Positions 9,102-20,900 of a DNA stretch of 64,000 bases are shown piece after piece. Source of the stretch: Pleodorina starrii (Eukaryota; Chlorophyta; Chlorophyceae; Chlamydomonadales; Volvocaceae). Each line of letters begins with the position of its first letter. Positions within the stretch are counted from its first letter, which is position 1. The notes under the pieces are model-generated. The model ran no database searches and was not told where the DNA came from. It saw only the letters and a list, made by a program, of their open reading frames with translations. Location of the stretch: the NCBI GenBank assembly GCA_030267565.1, contig BRXU01000001.1:1550001-1614000 (forward strand). The letters are read 5' to 3'. Both the position numbers and the translations under genes were made by a program.

Positions 9102-11962
9102 GGGGGACGGGTGTTGGGGCCCATTCCAGAATGGATGAGGAATCGGTGGGGCGACAGCGCGCACGGAGATCTCGGTGTTATGGGATACCAAGAAAACACA
9201 GCCATGACATTAGTAGGGCTTTCCATCATCTCCTCTGTCGAGCGGAGCCCAAGTACAGGTCCGACGGGGAGTCGCGCCGCCGACCACCAGTGCTAACATG
9301 GTCAGCTAGCAAGGGGGAGGAGAGGGTCGTGCTGGAAGTGTGTTTCAGTGTTGACGTGGCGCAGGATGGTCTGTGAGGCTGTGACGGTGGGAACTGCGAA
9401 AGTGGTGGCAGGACATTGCCAGGGGCGAAGTGCGGTCGTAATTTGCATCCGACATAGTGTCTGTGCATCTTTGCATTCTGGCTTCGGGCCGTCTTATGTC
9501 CATGCTCGTACCCTAGTATTCCCATTTTGCACATTTATGGCAAAGGTACCGGTGTGGCGCGGCGATACCCTGCACCAGACGATCGCTGCCGCTCGGGGGC
9601 GCCTCCTATGGGCGCGCAGGAGCGCCTCCCCTGGAGCGTTTTGGCACCCGTACCTCCGGTGGAATATGGTTGAAACGGCACAGTGCATGTATGGAGTATG
9701 GTTTGTAGCGGTGCGTAGCCCATGTGCTATTTCATTTGGGTCATTATCGTTACACAGCAGGTGTGGATGCGAGCCTTGTTGCGCGGAAAGGTAGGAGGGG
9801 CTCGCAGCGAGCGCCCTACGGTTTCACGTGTATGCTGGCATCTGACTGTACATTCAGCGTTTTTGCATGAAGGCTCAGTGAACCGCGCAATGGTTGGCAG
9901 CAGCGGCCGGATCATGGCGGCCTTCATCTGGCTCGCCTTGGCAAAGCAAAGAGGAGGCCATCCCAACACTAAGGGATGGGCGATTTTCATTTGTTTTTTT
10001 GCGTATGGATTGTCATTTCGCCCCGTTCATTTGACGCTCGTGCCGCACTGTCCTGGCCGGGCTTTTACTTGGGTCCGTGGCGGCGGCTGTGTTTCCGTCA
10101 AGCTGGGTTGGATGCCAATGCTGGAATCTACATTCTGCCGCCAAGGGGCACCAAAGACCGCGTGCCGGGTTTTACTGAAACCCGAAGGAGTCTTCTTGTG
10201 GAGGATATTGTCATTTATGTGCCGGATCAGGGCAGTTGGCCTCGGCTCGCAAGGTCTGCGGGATAAATGGACCCTTGAATGTTCAGCTGGATGGCTGGCA
10301 TGGTTCACATTACGTCTCGTATGCGTGTCCTAGGGTTTGTGACTGCGCGGCGTCGTATGATGGTATGAATCCGTTGCAAATTCTGTTCCCTGCACTGTGG
10401 TACAGGCAGCCTTGCAAGCAGCCCGACCCAGATTGCCACCTCAGGCCACCTGGTCTGCTGGCAATGTCGATGGGAGTGGCGTGGGAGATAAAAGTGCAAT
10501 TCGTGGTCGGAGGTGAAAGTTGGTTAATCCATTTTTTGTGGTTGTGAAAGTGGGCTCCAGACACCGGAAGAGTAGAGGCAACGGGCTTGCTGGCCGTGCA
10601 CTGTAGCGGATGCAACCAGGACAAAAATAAGCCCAACCAGACAAGACAGCACGAGCCACCCAAACGGGAACGGGCGAACCCGGGGGGAAAGCGCAAGGAC
10701 ACACGACCACGGGAGAGTTTGCCCTCATTGGCTTCCCACTTGGCGATCCGTGCTGCTGCACAGCTTTAGGTCGAGTGGAGGTCGGGCCATTGGAGAGTGT
10801 GTAGGGTGTTTCTTGAGTTTCCTGTTTGTCGGCAGCACGACTGCCGGACATCGGGAGCACTGGTCGGCAAAGGGTCTGAAGGTCCAGGCCGCTGCGTCTG
10901 CGTGCCATGACCCCTCTTGGGCACACTCGGCATTTTGACGGCTCATCTGTTTCGGCATTGACATTCAACGATGGATGCATATCCGCAATCAACGGTTAGC
11001 GTTTGCCGACCTCTCCCAGTCGCCACTAGTCGCCACCGAGCAGAGGTCGGCAGGAGCTGCGCGCGGGTCCTGTGGGTCGTACCGCAGCATCCGCAGCCGC
11101 GGCTGCTCGTAACGACATGACAGAAATTTGACCGGAATAGATATGCTGATGCCCCCGTCCAGCTCCCGATCCGGCCGCTCGCTGGCCCATTAAGCTCGCT
11201 TTGACCCTTCCAGCACCAAACCTGTGCACTTTGGGCTATTTTTGGCTTCAAAAATTTCAATATAATTTCTGGGGGCCGCGACACCCCCCCATGACGTACG
11301 AGTGGCCAAATCCATCCTAGGGTGCTGGCAGGCGGGGAAAGCTGCAAAGCCTAATGGGGGGCGCCGCGGAATGCATTTGGGTAGCTTGCCTGAAATTCGG
11401 CAGAACCTCAGCTGAAATTTGGCGTCGCTGACCTCTGCCACCGAGCACCCGAGGATCCAGGGCCCTGCGAGGATCCGACTCGATCCAGGTGGTTAAGGCC
11501 GTTAGCCCAACAGGCGTTGACCCGGGTTCCGATTTTTGAGTATAGTTGCACTGAACTGTCCCAAAATGGACATCAAATGATATTGTAACTTTCCACGGCT
11601 GTCTTTCCGTAATTATAAACAAGTCTTCCCCGCCTGAAGGTCGCTACTATAAATTTAAAGAAAACCGGCCTATGCAATCAGCGCGTGCTCGTTTAGATAC
11701 TTAACACCTATAGTCAGCGCATAATAGTCTTTTTAAAGTCATTCGCCGGATGTTCGCTGGGATGTGCTACTTTGTCCCGGACTGGCTTCGTTGCCTCTGG
11801 GCTCCTTCCACACAGCTCCACATAGAGCAGTACGCTGGCCAGATCGCCATTGACATTCTTTCACCCAGGGTAGGTCATTGAACGCTTGATGCTGCAACTA
11901 CTTTGTTCTGTCGCGGTCAAAATTCAGTCAATCGATGGGCGCGCCTCTCGGGGCAACGCATA
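9102..11962. other. Intergenic, 2.9 kb, no supported gene
   Basis: Nothing with coding character. The part from roughly 11200 to 11900 is lower in GC than the surroundings. No repeat family member was recognised in it. Confidence 0.45.
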
Positions 11963-12628
11963 ATGTGTCGTCATTCAATTCCGCAGGCGTGTCCAATGGA
12001 GGCGCCATTACGAGGCCTGTGGAGGCCCTGCCCCAGCCCTGCGATTTTGATCGGAGGCGATGACTCCGTACCATCGGAAGAGCAGGCACAGCGACCTTGC
12101 CCTACTGACAGAAGCCCCGACCTTGGCTGCTTCGGCAGTGCATCAGAAGCACTGGAGCCCACAAGCGCGTGCTGCAGCAGCGAAGGCAGCAGCAGCTGGA
12201 GTGACTCATTCGACAGCCCCCACTGCAGCGAAGGCGGCAGCGAGGGCGCGGTAGCGGTGGACGCCGCCGACGACACGTGGGACGTTGCACGCGAGCCGGC
12301 GGCCGGCAGCGAGGAGGAGCCGCTGCTGAGACGCGGGACCTTCACAGCCCGGAGCGGAGCGCCGTGCGCTGCCGGATCCTGCAGCACGCCCCCGAGCGCC
12401 TCGCGGGTGCGCGCCTTCGCCAGCGGCTTCAACTCCCTGTGCGGCGGCGCGTCACCGTCACCGTCACGCTGCGGCGGCTTCCCGCCCGGCGATTACGGCT
12501 TGGTCACTCCGCAGCCGGCGACGGAGTCCAAGAGCAGCGCCAAGGGCTCGGCCTGTGTGCCGCCAGCGGACATAGACGGGCTGCTAGCCTCGGTGGTCGC
12601 GGGGACACTGTGGCAGGACGATGAGTGA
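11963..12628 (+). CDS. Tandem-family member 3: short Ser/Glu-rich protein
   Basis: 221-aa single-exon frame from the ATG at 11963; a second ATG at 11996 is an alternative start. RGLWRP at residues 17-22 lines up with the FG[ST]W[QR]P box of the two preceding genes. The C-terminus GLLASVVAGTLWQDDE lines up with their LLxxVVxxAL box (LLGDVVTGAL, LLDRVVGDAL, LLASVVAGTL). Between them lies Ser/Glu/Asp-rich low complexity (for example EGSSSWSDSFDSPHCSEGG). It lacks the WLExQ residues and the aromatic core, so it is either a reduced member or a diverged paralogue. No known domain is recognised; function is unknown. Low-complexity composition means an incorrect start or a missed intron is possible. 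Confidence 0.55.
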   Translation: MCRHSIPQACPMEAPLRGLWRPCPSPAILIGGDDSVPSEEQAQRPCPTDRSPDLGCFGSASEALEPTSACCSSEGSSSWSDSFDSPHCSEGGSEGAVAVDAADDTWDVAREPAAGSEEEPLLRRGTFTARSGAPCAAGSCSTPPSASRVRAFASGFNSLCGGASPSPSRCGGFPPGDYGLVTPQPATESKSSAKGSACVPPADIDGLLASVVAGTLWQDDE

Positions 12629-13852
12629 GGGGCATAGGGTTTCGGTCTTGGTGTGCTTTTGGCTCCGGGGTGCGAGCTGCGGTGCGTCCTGCATAGATAC
12701 CGTATTCATTTACTGTTCCGTGATTGTAGCGGTTCCGCCCGAAAGCTAGGGGGCCGCTATGTATGTACCTACCGTGGCAGAGCTGGCCATGTACCGTGCG
12801 GCGAGTTGGGAGTTGCAGTAGTTGAGGCAGGCAGGATGGCCGTTGCTGCCCTTGTGGCTATCGTCATACAGCGGGTGTGCAGACGCACAGCCAATCGGAG
12901 CATCGTCGCACGCGTCGCGCGGACTATTGGACGGCAAACACCGTCGCTCGTGGCTTACTAACCGGGAGGGACCCACGCCGTTAGCTGTGGTAACCCTTTC
13001 GTATTGCCGTACGTCCGTTTGGTGAGATTTTACGACAGCGTTGCAGCGGCAAAGCCGTGCTGTTGTCCTGTTGCTATGGGTAGTGGACTTTGTACGCGAC
13101 CACAACAATAACCGTTTATCGTGTTTGTACAGTCCTACTAGAGGATGACCAATAGCGAAGCTTGACCATTCCTTCGTTCGGGTTGGCACGTCTCATGACC
13201 TTTCTTATGCCGTTATGCGGCGTGCAGGGTAGGTCGGGTAAATCGATTCACTTGTCCTTTGCCGGTGTTGCAGCCACGTGGCTATCATGTGCAGCCACCG
13301 GCGGCACACAACTGCGCAAGGATACCTTGCTCATGCGCAGGACCAGCCAACCAGCGGCAATGATGACCCAGGACGACCCCTCCGCGCCGGGAGTGGACAC
13401 GTCATACAAAAGGCACCATGCCTCAATCCGTGCGTTGACCGTGCTGTATGCGCTGGTTGTCCTTTTGGGTCCACCGGAACATATACGATTCACGCCATGC
13501 CAATCACACCAGCATCAGTCAACTGATTGCAGCAGAAAATAGTGGACGTGAGGTTGCCCATAGCAGCCCGTAGCCTTTGTACCGTTCTGGATGCGTGGCT
13601 CAGCGGCCCAAGCACACGAGTTACCGGCTTTCGCTCAACCGCGGAACGCCTTTTACCGTAAAGCAAGGTATCCAGCTGCACTCATCTCGCCTTGTAACCC
13701 CAGCACGGCACCTGGCGCTCAGCGCGGATCCTGGATCCAAGGCTTGCCTTGATTATCGACAACCCTACGGTCATGCATGTGTAACATGTCGGTTTGTGAT
13801 TAATTATTATAAGGTGGCAGCAACAAGAGGTTGAGCAGTTTCCAGTGCGCGG
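12629..13852. other. Intergenic, 1.2 kb, no supported gene
   Basis: No coding-like frame. It holds the 3' flank of the family member at 11963 and the presumed promoter of the Nudix gene. A TGTAA, the usual green-algal poly(A) signal, occurs near 13781 but too far downstream to assign. Confidence 0.4.
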
Positions 13853-15131
13853 ATGTCTGCAGTCCTTGAAGCGCGCGATGCTGGGATAGCTGCAGAGGCA
13901 GAGGGTGAAATATTTGATACTTACAACGAAGACGGCACGCCGCTCGGGCGCGAGCTCCGCTCCGTCTGCCATGCCACCGGCATTTGGCATCGCGCCGTCT
14001 ACGCCTACCTTTTCAACTTGCAAGGGGAGCTCCTGATCCAGCGACGATCCCCCGACAAGAAGGTTGCGCCCGGGCAATGGGATCTCAGCGTGGCGGAGCA
14101 CCTGTCGCCGGGCGAGTCCTTCCGCGATGGAGTCGCCCGGGGCCTTGCCGAGGAGCTCGGCGTCGTGCTTACGCCCGAGCAGCTGGCAGCACTGCAGGGT
14201 CCTTTGACGCCCATGCACCAACGGCGACTGCTCATCCCGGAGAAAAGCATCAAGGTGCACGAGTGCGGAGGTGTCGGCGGTCGCGTCCATACCGCTGCCG
14301 CACCTGGACTGGCGCTCTACCGTATGCGCATGACCGGATCGGTATGAACCTGCCTTCACAGCTTACGAGCTTCACACCCCGTCCCGCCGCAGGACTTTGA
14401 GTTCGTGGAGGCTTACCGTTTGGACGGCTACGAGGGCCCCATCTCCTTCAATCAACAGGTCCGTGAGCCCCTGCGATGAAAGGGACGGTTCGCGCGAGAC
14501 GCGCCTTTCGGAAGGAGGATGACGGGCCAATGGGCCAATGGGCAAGCGCCAGCCAAGGGATTGGAGCAGGTCCGTGTCGTGTGTTGTGCAGGGCCGCAAG
14601 GAAACAATGGGGTCGCGCGCTGCCTCCACCGGACGCTTCGGTGGTATAACCGGCGCTGTGTTGTGGGTCGCGCGGCGACTGGACCTATAGCGGTTTGGCG
14701 CATGATTGGGCTGCACTCCTTTGGGGTCCGCTGCAGCACCCCAATGAGAGTCACATACGATCCAAGACGATTCGTCCATTATAAGTCCATTATAAGTAAA
14801 CCCTAAGTTTCGACCCAACGCACCTGCTGGCCTCCCGCCGTCCGTCACCACGCCCAAAACCGCCGCGGCCCCACCCCTCCCCTCCGATGGGCGGCGGCCG
14901 TCGCTGTACACGCGCCCGGGCTCCTGTGGACATGTTCCCCACCCTGCCCCGCCCCGGCCCGCGCCCTGCACCCTGCGCCCCCGCCCGGCGGGTGTCACAA
15001 TCGCGCAGGAGGTGGTGGAGTGCAGGTGGGTATCGCTGGCGGAGCTGCGGCGGGGCATGTCGGAGCGGCCGGAAGACTTCACGATTTGGTTCCGGGAAGA
15101 GATTCAGGCGCTGGACTTCTTCGCCTCGTGA
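13853..15131 (+). CDS. Nudix hydrolase, isopentenyl-diphosphate isomerase-like
   Basis: Three exons: 13853-14254, 14393-14458, 15009-15131, all GT-AG and all phase 0, giving 196 aa. The fold starts at residue 35 (RSVCHATGIWHRAVYAYLF). QRRSPDKKVAPGQWDLS and the Nudix box at 82-104 follow. The box keeps E88, R96, E100, E101 and G103 of GX5EX7REUXEEXGU, but its first Gly is Glu (AEHLSPGE) and the REU Glu is Gly (RGL). Exon 2 adds DFEFVEAYRLDGYEGPI and exon 3 EVVECRWVSLAEL. Known family: IDI-like Nudix proteins act on diphosphate-linked substrates. The IDI catalytic signature is not evident, so I infer a hydrolase or isomerase-like enzyme rather than the pathway IPP isomerase. No transit peptide is seen. 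Confidence 0.85.
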
Positions 15132-15795
15132 GGACGGGGGGCTAGAGGGCTTTTGTCCATCCTTGGAAAGGAATATCTTGCGTCTGGCCCATGTGCCCTC
15201 GTTTCAAACGTAGACAAGGGAGACGATGACGCAACCCAAGGTGCAACACACTGCAATAGACACACATGGACAGGCCGCGTGATGGGAAGGGGAAGGCCAG
15301 CTGGAGTTGGGGCTTTGGGCTCGTCTATCTCCGAGAGCGGGCGGAAACGAGCGTGAGGGGGGCTGGCGCCAGCCCTGCTGGCGGCTGTCGTCGTGAGGAA
15401 GGGGACGCGAGAGGAGGCGTACGACAGGTACGGTTATTGTGAACATGGATACCTGACGACGCGCAGGGGCTGCAAAGTTGCGCGAATTTGTCGGTCGGGT
15501 GTTGGCGTTGGTGCTCGCGTGGGGCAAACAGCGTTGCGTCTGCTGGCGTTTGGCTAGCAGCGCACTCGTCGTCGACGGATCGCGGGCTGATTGATTGGAG
15601 GGCCTCGCGCAATAATCGATTGGATCTTCCGACGACAGACCTTGTTGGTGACCTTCCTGGGTCCACAAAACGAGAGGCTGAGGAGAAGTCAGTTCCGGGA
15701 GGGCGTCATCGCTCATTGACCACACAGCCGGCCCCCGGAAGTAGGCTCGGGCGGCTCTGGGCCTGGGATGGCACCAAGCTGTGCAGCTGCGGGCC

Positions 15796-15823
15796 TTTAA
15801 ATTGGCGTATTTAAATTGGCGTA
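15796..15823. repeat. 14-bp tandem duplication
   Basis: TTTAAATTGGCGTA occurs twice back to back in AT-richer intergenic DNA. Confidence 0.8.
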
Positions 15824-16295
15824 TTTCCGGGGCGCTGGCGTGCAAGGAAGGCGGCGACCTCGCGGGCTGACCGCGCCAGGCGGGGTGGCGGGAGGGATCG
15901 GGCGGGGTCCGACCAGGCGACCGAGGAAATGGAAGAACTCTGAAGAACTAAAAGAAACTGGAAATCAGTCCGTCGCGCGAACCGCCCGGCGGCTGGCTGC
16001 TATTACATTGTTTCATTATTACAGGAGTGTACAGGTATGTGCCGATGTGATAATCCGACAATGGCCGACTCAATCTAAAAAATTGTACATTCCGAGCGCC
16101 GGGTACGGTCGTTGGTGACCCTGCCAACGCCCGGATCCCGAGACCCTACATGCAGGGTGGCTATCCCTGCCTACACGTACCTCATGTGTACAACCACCGG
16201 CACATACCGCCGAGCCAAGGCCCGGTTGACGCGAGCCGTATCCCGCGTGCAATTTACGTCGGGGATCGGCCGTTGACCCGTTGACAATGTGGGTT

Positions 16296-16343
16296 TGGGG
16301 GCTTTATCCATGTATGGGCCGGAGCCCGTAAACGGTGAAGTAC
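16296..16343 (+). repeat. Dispersed repeat copy 1
   Basis: TTATCCA, then GGGCCGGAGCCCGTAAACGG, then TGAAGTA. The core GCCGGAGCCCGTRAACGGT is shared with 17076-17124 and, reversed, with 38701-38752. Confidence 0.75.
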
Positions 16344-16840
16344 CAGGAAAAATACTTCCCGTCTGCAAAAGAACAGCGAGGTAAGCTGGCAAGCAGCAGG
16401 GGACGTTATATACAAACCGAGAGTTTGCAGGGATTACGAGGTGAGCCGCCACAATGTCGAGGCGCGACGATGCGCGTGCGGCGATGGGTTCAAGGGGTGT
16501 GTTGCTGGGAGCGGTAACACAGCTGGGGTTGTCGGCCTCAGGGCTGGAGCCGACAAACCGGGGCGGGTGGTACTTTGGCGTGCGTGCGTGCTTGGCGCGT
16601 CGATCGGGGAGTTGCTGGAGAGTCGGCGGCTGCAGAGTGTCCCGTGGGTCGGGTGGCCGGAGGTAGCGTGCGAGCGAGCTGGGTCCTGGGTGGCGTGCGC
16701 TGCGGAAACTCTAGGAAAGTAGGCATACTTACCGTAGCCGGGGCAGCGGCTAAGCTCAGACGCATCAATGTCGATGCATGGGTGTTGTTGCCCGTCGTGC
16801 CGCCCGATGAGGCGGCGGACGACTGGTATGAGAACAGTGC

Positions 16841-16876
16841 TCTGCACCTCTGCACCTCTGCACCTCTGCACTCTGT
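16841..16876. repeat. CTCTGCAC short tandem repeat
   Basis: About four units of CTCTGCAC in intergenic DNA. Confidence 0.8.
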
Positions 16877-17075
16877 GGGGGAAATGTTACCGGTGGACCT
16901 AGGTCCCTCCCTCGGCCGGCGGGTGGCACCTCTACGACAGATGACTGGGCGTCGACCCAAAAGAACGAGCCCTGCTCGCTCGTTGGTTCTTTGTCCCTGG
17001 CCTCTACCTACCGTACTTGCGGATCTGCACTTTACCTGGCTCCCGCAGTTCCGCTTGCGATCTACGCCGCGCGGG

Positions 17076-17124
17076 TGGGGGGATTGTCCACGTACAGGCC
17101 GGAGCCCGTGAACGGTAAAAGTAA
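17076..17124 (+). repeat. Dispersed repeat copy 2
   Basis: TGTCCACGTACAGGCCGGAG followed by CCCGTGAACGGTAAAAGTAA. It is nearly identical in its core to copies 1 and 3. Confidence 0.75.
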
Positions 17125-17910
17125 CGAAAGAAGGCCGTCTCCCTCGGGGGAGGGAGACCCCCTGGAGACCGGCGAGCGATTCCCACGCCTCACGGCCAAC
17201 TCCCCGAGTCCCTGTGGTCGCGGATTCTGTGCTATTTCGCCCTCGCCCCCACACCCCGGTTCGCTCGTTTCTGGCAGGGTGGCTCGTGCTGTTTGGCCTG
17301 GTTGCGCCTTCCTCGGCCCTCCTTGGCCGTACCCGGTGCAGTGCGCGGCCAGCTGGCCTGCTGGCTCTGCCCTCCGGAAGACGCGTTGGAGGGCCCGAAG
17401 CCCACTGTAACAGCATGAACGCACAGGTCTGTCATCAAGAAGGCTGGTGTCAGGAGTCGTACTACCAGATCGCGCGATGGGACGATTGACCTTCGCAGCT
17501 TCGCTTGTGCATGAAAGACTGCTGACTTGTTTGGGAGACGTTTATACATCCAATTTGCTCCTTTTGCGTTGTCGTGGAAGGAAACCAGTTGTGCGCAACG
17601 CGGTGGCGCCTTTCGGAACCCCGGGCTTCGGAGCTGTCCCAACCGCCAAATTAAGGAGACTTAGGAGAGCTTTACATACATACATACGTCTTGCCTTTTC
17701 ATACACCTGGGCACAGCTGTCCATTAGGGACCTTACCTTGGCCTACTAGATCTGCCTACTTGAGTTGCGAAATGCACAGCCGTAGGTCAATTCCCAAACA
17801 CTTCAGAATGGGAAACATTAAAACAGACCACGACTTGGTCCAGTCTGTTATGTCATAAAAACAGGCCATGTTTAGGCGTGAACCGACAACGTAAGAAGCA
17901 TACTCACGAT

Positions 17911-20900
17911 ATGGACGACACGCCACACCAGCTCATATGCAAGGTTAAGCAGCTCTATAATCTCTTATCTACGGCTGTAAGGATCAAAGGAGCATCTGAG
18001 GCAGGACATGAAGCAACGAACGATGCAGAATGCGCAACCAAAGCGCCAGATTCCAGCTCGTCGTTGTTGTGCTTGCTGGCCCACGCGCTCGGAGCTGTGA
18101 GAGTCGCAACCGAAGTCAACACGAGTGCTGACACATTCCTGGCCGCTATTTCAGGCGCCGAAGCGGCGCTGGGGCACGCGGCGCACGCCGCCTGTCTCCC
18201 GGCGCACCAGGTCCGCCCGACAGCCGCGAAGGCCCTGCCGGTCCTCGACCAAATCGCGCGGGCGTTGGTGGAGTGTCAGCACCGCCGTGCCACGTCAGCA
18301 TGCGCCAGGGTAAGGGATGCGGCGGCGGTCGGGGACGTGGAAAGCGCTGCGTCCGCTGCCCTCGAGGCAACAGAGGCGGCCGCCTTGGCAGCGTTAGCTG
18401 CCTCCGGGGGCGGTCTGCCGCTGGTCTCCGAGATGGCCGCCGCCCAGTCCGCCTTGCATAGGGCCGTGGAGGAGGCAGCCGCACTAGCCTGGGGCATGTG
18501 GGCTGGCATGGGCGTTTCGGGGCCTGATCAGGCAGTGGCAGCAGCGACAGGGACAGGGGTGGCAGCAGGTGCGGCAGAGCCAGCAGCAGCAGCAGTGGCC
18601 CTGCATGCGACTGCCCCGGAAGGGTGTCCCAGTCCGGCATCTCGGAAGGAGGAGGCAGCGGCATGCGCAACGACGGCAACGGAGGCAGAGGAACGCGCAG
18701 CAGCCGCGGAGGCAGAGGAACGCGCAGCAGCCGCGGAGGCAGCGGAACGTCCAGCAGCCGTGGAGGCAGCGGAACGCACAGCAGCCGCGGAGACAGAGGA
18801 ACGTGCAACGGCTGCGGAGGCAGTGGCATCTACTGGTGAGGGCACCTGGCCCCCCGGGACGGCTGCAGTAGCGCTGCCGGCGTCTTCGTCAGAGGACAGC
18901 GGCCTAGCAGCCGCCCCTGCTGCCACCTTGGCGACACAGGCAACCATTTCTGGCGGGCGGGCGGCGCCGGCTCAGACGCCATCTGGGTCGCCATCTGGGT
19001 CGCCATCTGGGTCCTGCCGCCACCACTCTGCTGGGCTTACCGTGGCCGAGGCCGCTTGCGCAGACGCGGCCGCGCCAACGACCAGTGCAAGCCCGAGCAC
19101 CGCCCAGGGCGGCACCGTCGCAGCTGCAGGCGCCAGTGCCACAGTCAGCGACAGCTGTGGTGCTGGCTGTAGTGCTGATGCAGACGAGGCGGGCGCGGAG
19201 GCAGCCGATCTGGATGCGGCGTACTGCTGGCCTGACTTGGACCCGAACGGCGCCCCAACCAACGAGCTGTGGGAGGCAGTGCACGATAGGCTGGAGACTC
19301 AGACCATTTCATCACCGACAACCCTTGCTGAGACCTGGGGGGACCCCAACGAACGCTTCACCCTGATCAAACTGCTGTCGTACACTGTACGGCATTTGTC
19401 GCGGCCATTGCATGGCCCCTGTTCAACCCCCGGCAAGCCGACGGCCGCGCACGTGTTTGGGCACCTCTGCACCAGGCTGGTGGCACTGCTCGATGCGCTG
19501 TGCAAGACACCCGCCACCGCCGCCGCCACCACGTGCACCTGTGCTGTCGCCGCGGAGGTGGTGCGGCTGCTGGTCCGCACGGACCTGCCGCAGTGCCTGG
19601 CGCGCGTGCTGGCGGCGCAGGCGGCGAAGACGGCGGCAGCTATAAACGCCGCGGCGGCGACGGAAGCGGCGGCGCCGCCGCCGCGGCTGGGGGTAGTGGC
19701 AGCAGCCGGAGCAGCAACAGGAGCGGCAGCGATGGATACGGCCTTGCATCAGGGCCCGCCAGCAGCCGTGAGGCGCCTTGAAGTCGACGCAGAAGTGCAG
19801 GACTGCTCCAGCTGGCTATACCACGTGTTCTCGTGGCTCATGTGGTCAGTCAGCGAAACGGGTGGGCCGTACGACCAGCCGGAGCTGCAGGAAGCGCTGC
19901 GTACCCTCCGGAGCGCCCTTCTCCGCAGCAGGGTGCTGGAGCACGCGGCCCGTGTGGCGGCGCTGTCTTGGCACGCGTTGTCAATGCGCGGTGTGGCAGA
20001 CCGGGGTGGAGGCAGCGGCGGGGGCGGCGGGGGTGACACGACGCAGCACGACACGAGCCCTGAGGAGGAGGAGGAGGAGGAAACAGGTAGCTCATATGTC
20101 ATGGGCCGTGCGGGTGATATCGCCAAGCTGCGGTCCGCGCTGATCAAGGTGATCCATGCCGGTTTCAGGGGCTCGAGGCCGCTGCAGGTGTGGGCGGACG
20201 CGGTCCTGTCGGGCCCCTGCGTGCAGCACTTCCTGCTGCTGCACACCGTCTCGTTCCTGTGCGCGGCGGATGGCGGCCCTGACTACGGACTGCCCGCGGG
20301 CGCACGGCTGCCCGTCACCCTCCAGGAACGCCTGCCCGGGCCCGAGCCCGACAACACAGCAACAATGAATGGCAGCAACGAGACCGGCGCAGACGGCTGC
20401 GGACGTGACGAGCGCGGTACCCAGCTCGGCGGTGGCAGCAGCGCCGCTGGCAGCAGTGGTGGCAACGACATTGGTCGCCGTCGGATGGCCCCGTCCGCAG
20501 ACCTGGTGTTTTTTGCGCTTCAGTGGTGGACCCACAAGAAGGCCAGGCCCTGCTCCGATCGGGCGCTGCGGGCGGTGTGCGAGCGCATGGCAGCAGCAGC
20601 CGCCAGCGGCGGCGGCGGCCGCAGCGGCGATGGTGACGCGGGCCCCCCCATCCACCCCGCGGATGCGCTGCGCCTGTCGCTGCGGGCGTTGGACTGCGCG
20701 CTCACGCTCGTTCGCAACGGCAACGGCGCGGCGGGCGACTTCCGCGGGCTCTGGGGCCCGGTGGTGCAGACCCTGAACTTGCAGCTCGGCGCGTGGCTGC
20801 GGTACAAGGGCGGAGGGATAAGGCCGCTGCGGCGGCTGGTGAAGCTGCCCCTGCCGCCGCTGTGGGGCGGTGCTGGCAGCGGGGTTGCGGCAGGTAGGGC

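Larger units (their letters stand above)
15132..17910. other. Intergenic, 2.8 kb, repeat-bearing
   Basis: No supported gene. It contains two copies of the dispersed repeat (16296-16343, 17076-17124), a 14-bp direct repeat at 15796-15823, four CTCTGCAC-type units at 16841-16876, and an imperfect hairpin of AAAGAACGAGC near 16958-16993. Confidence 0.5.
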
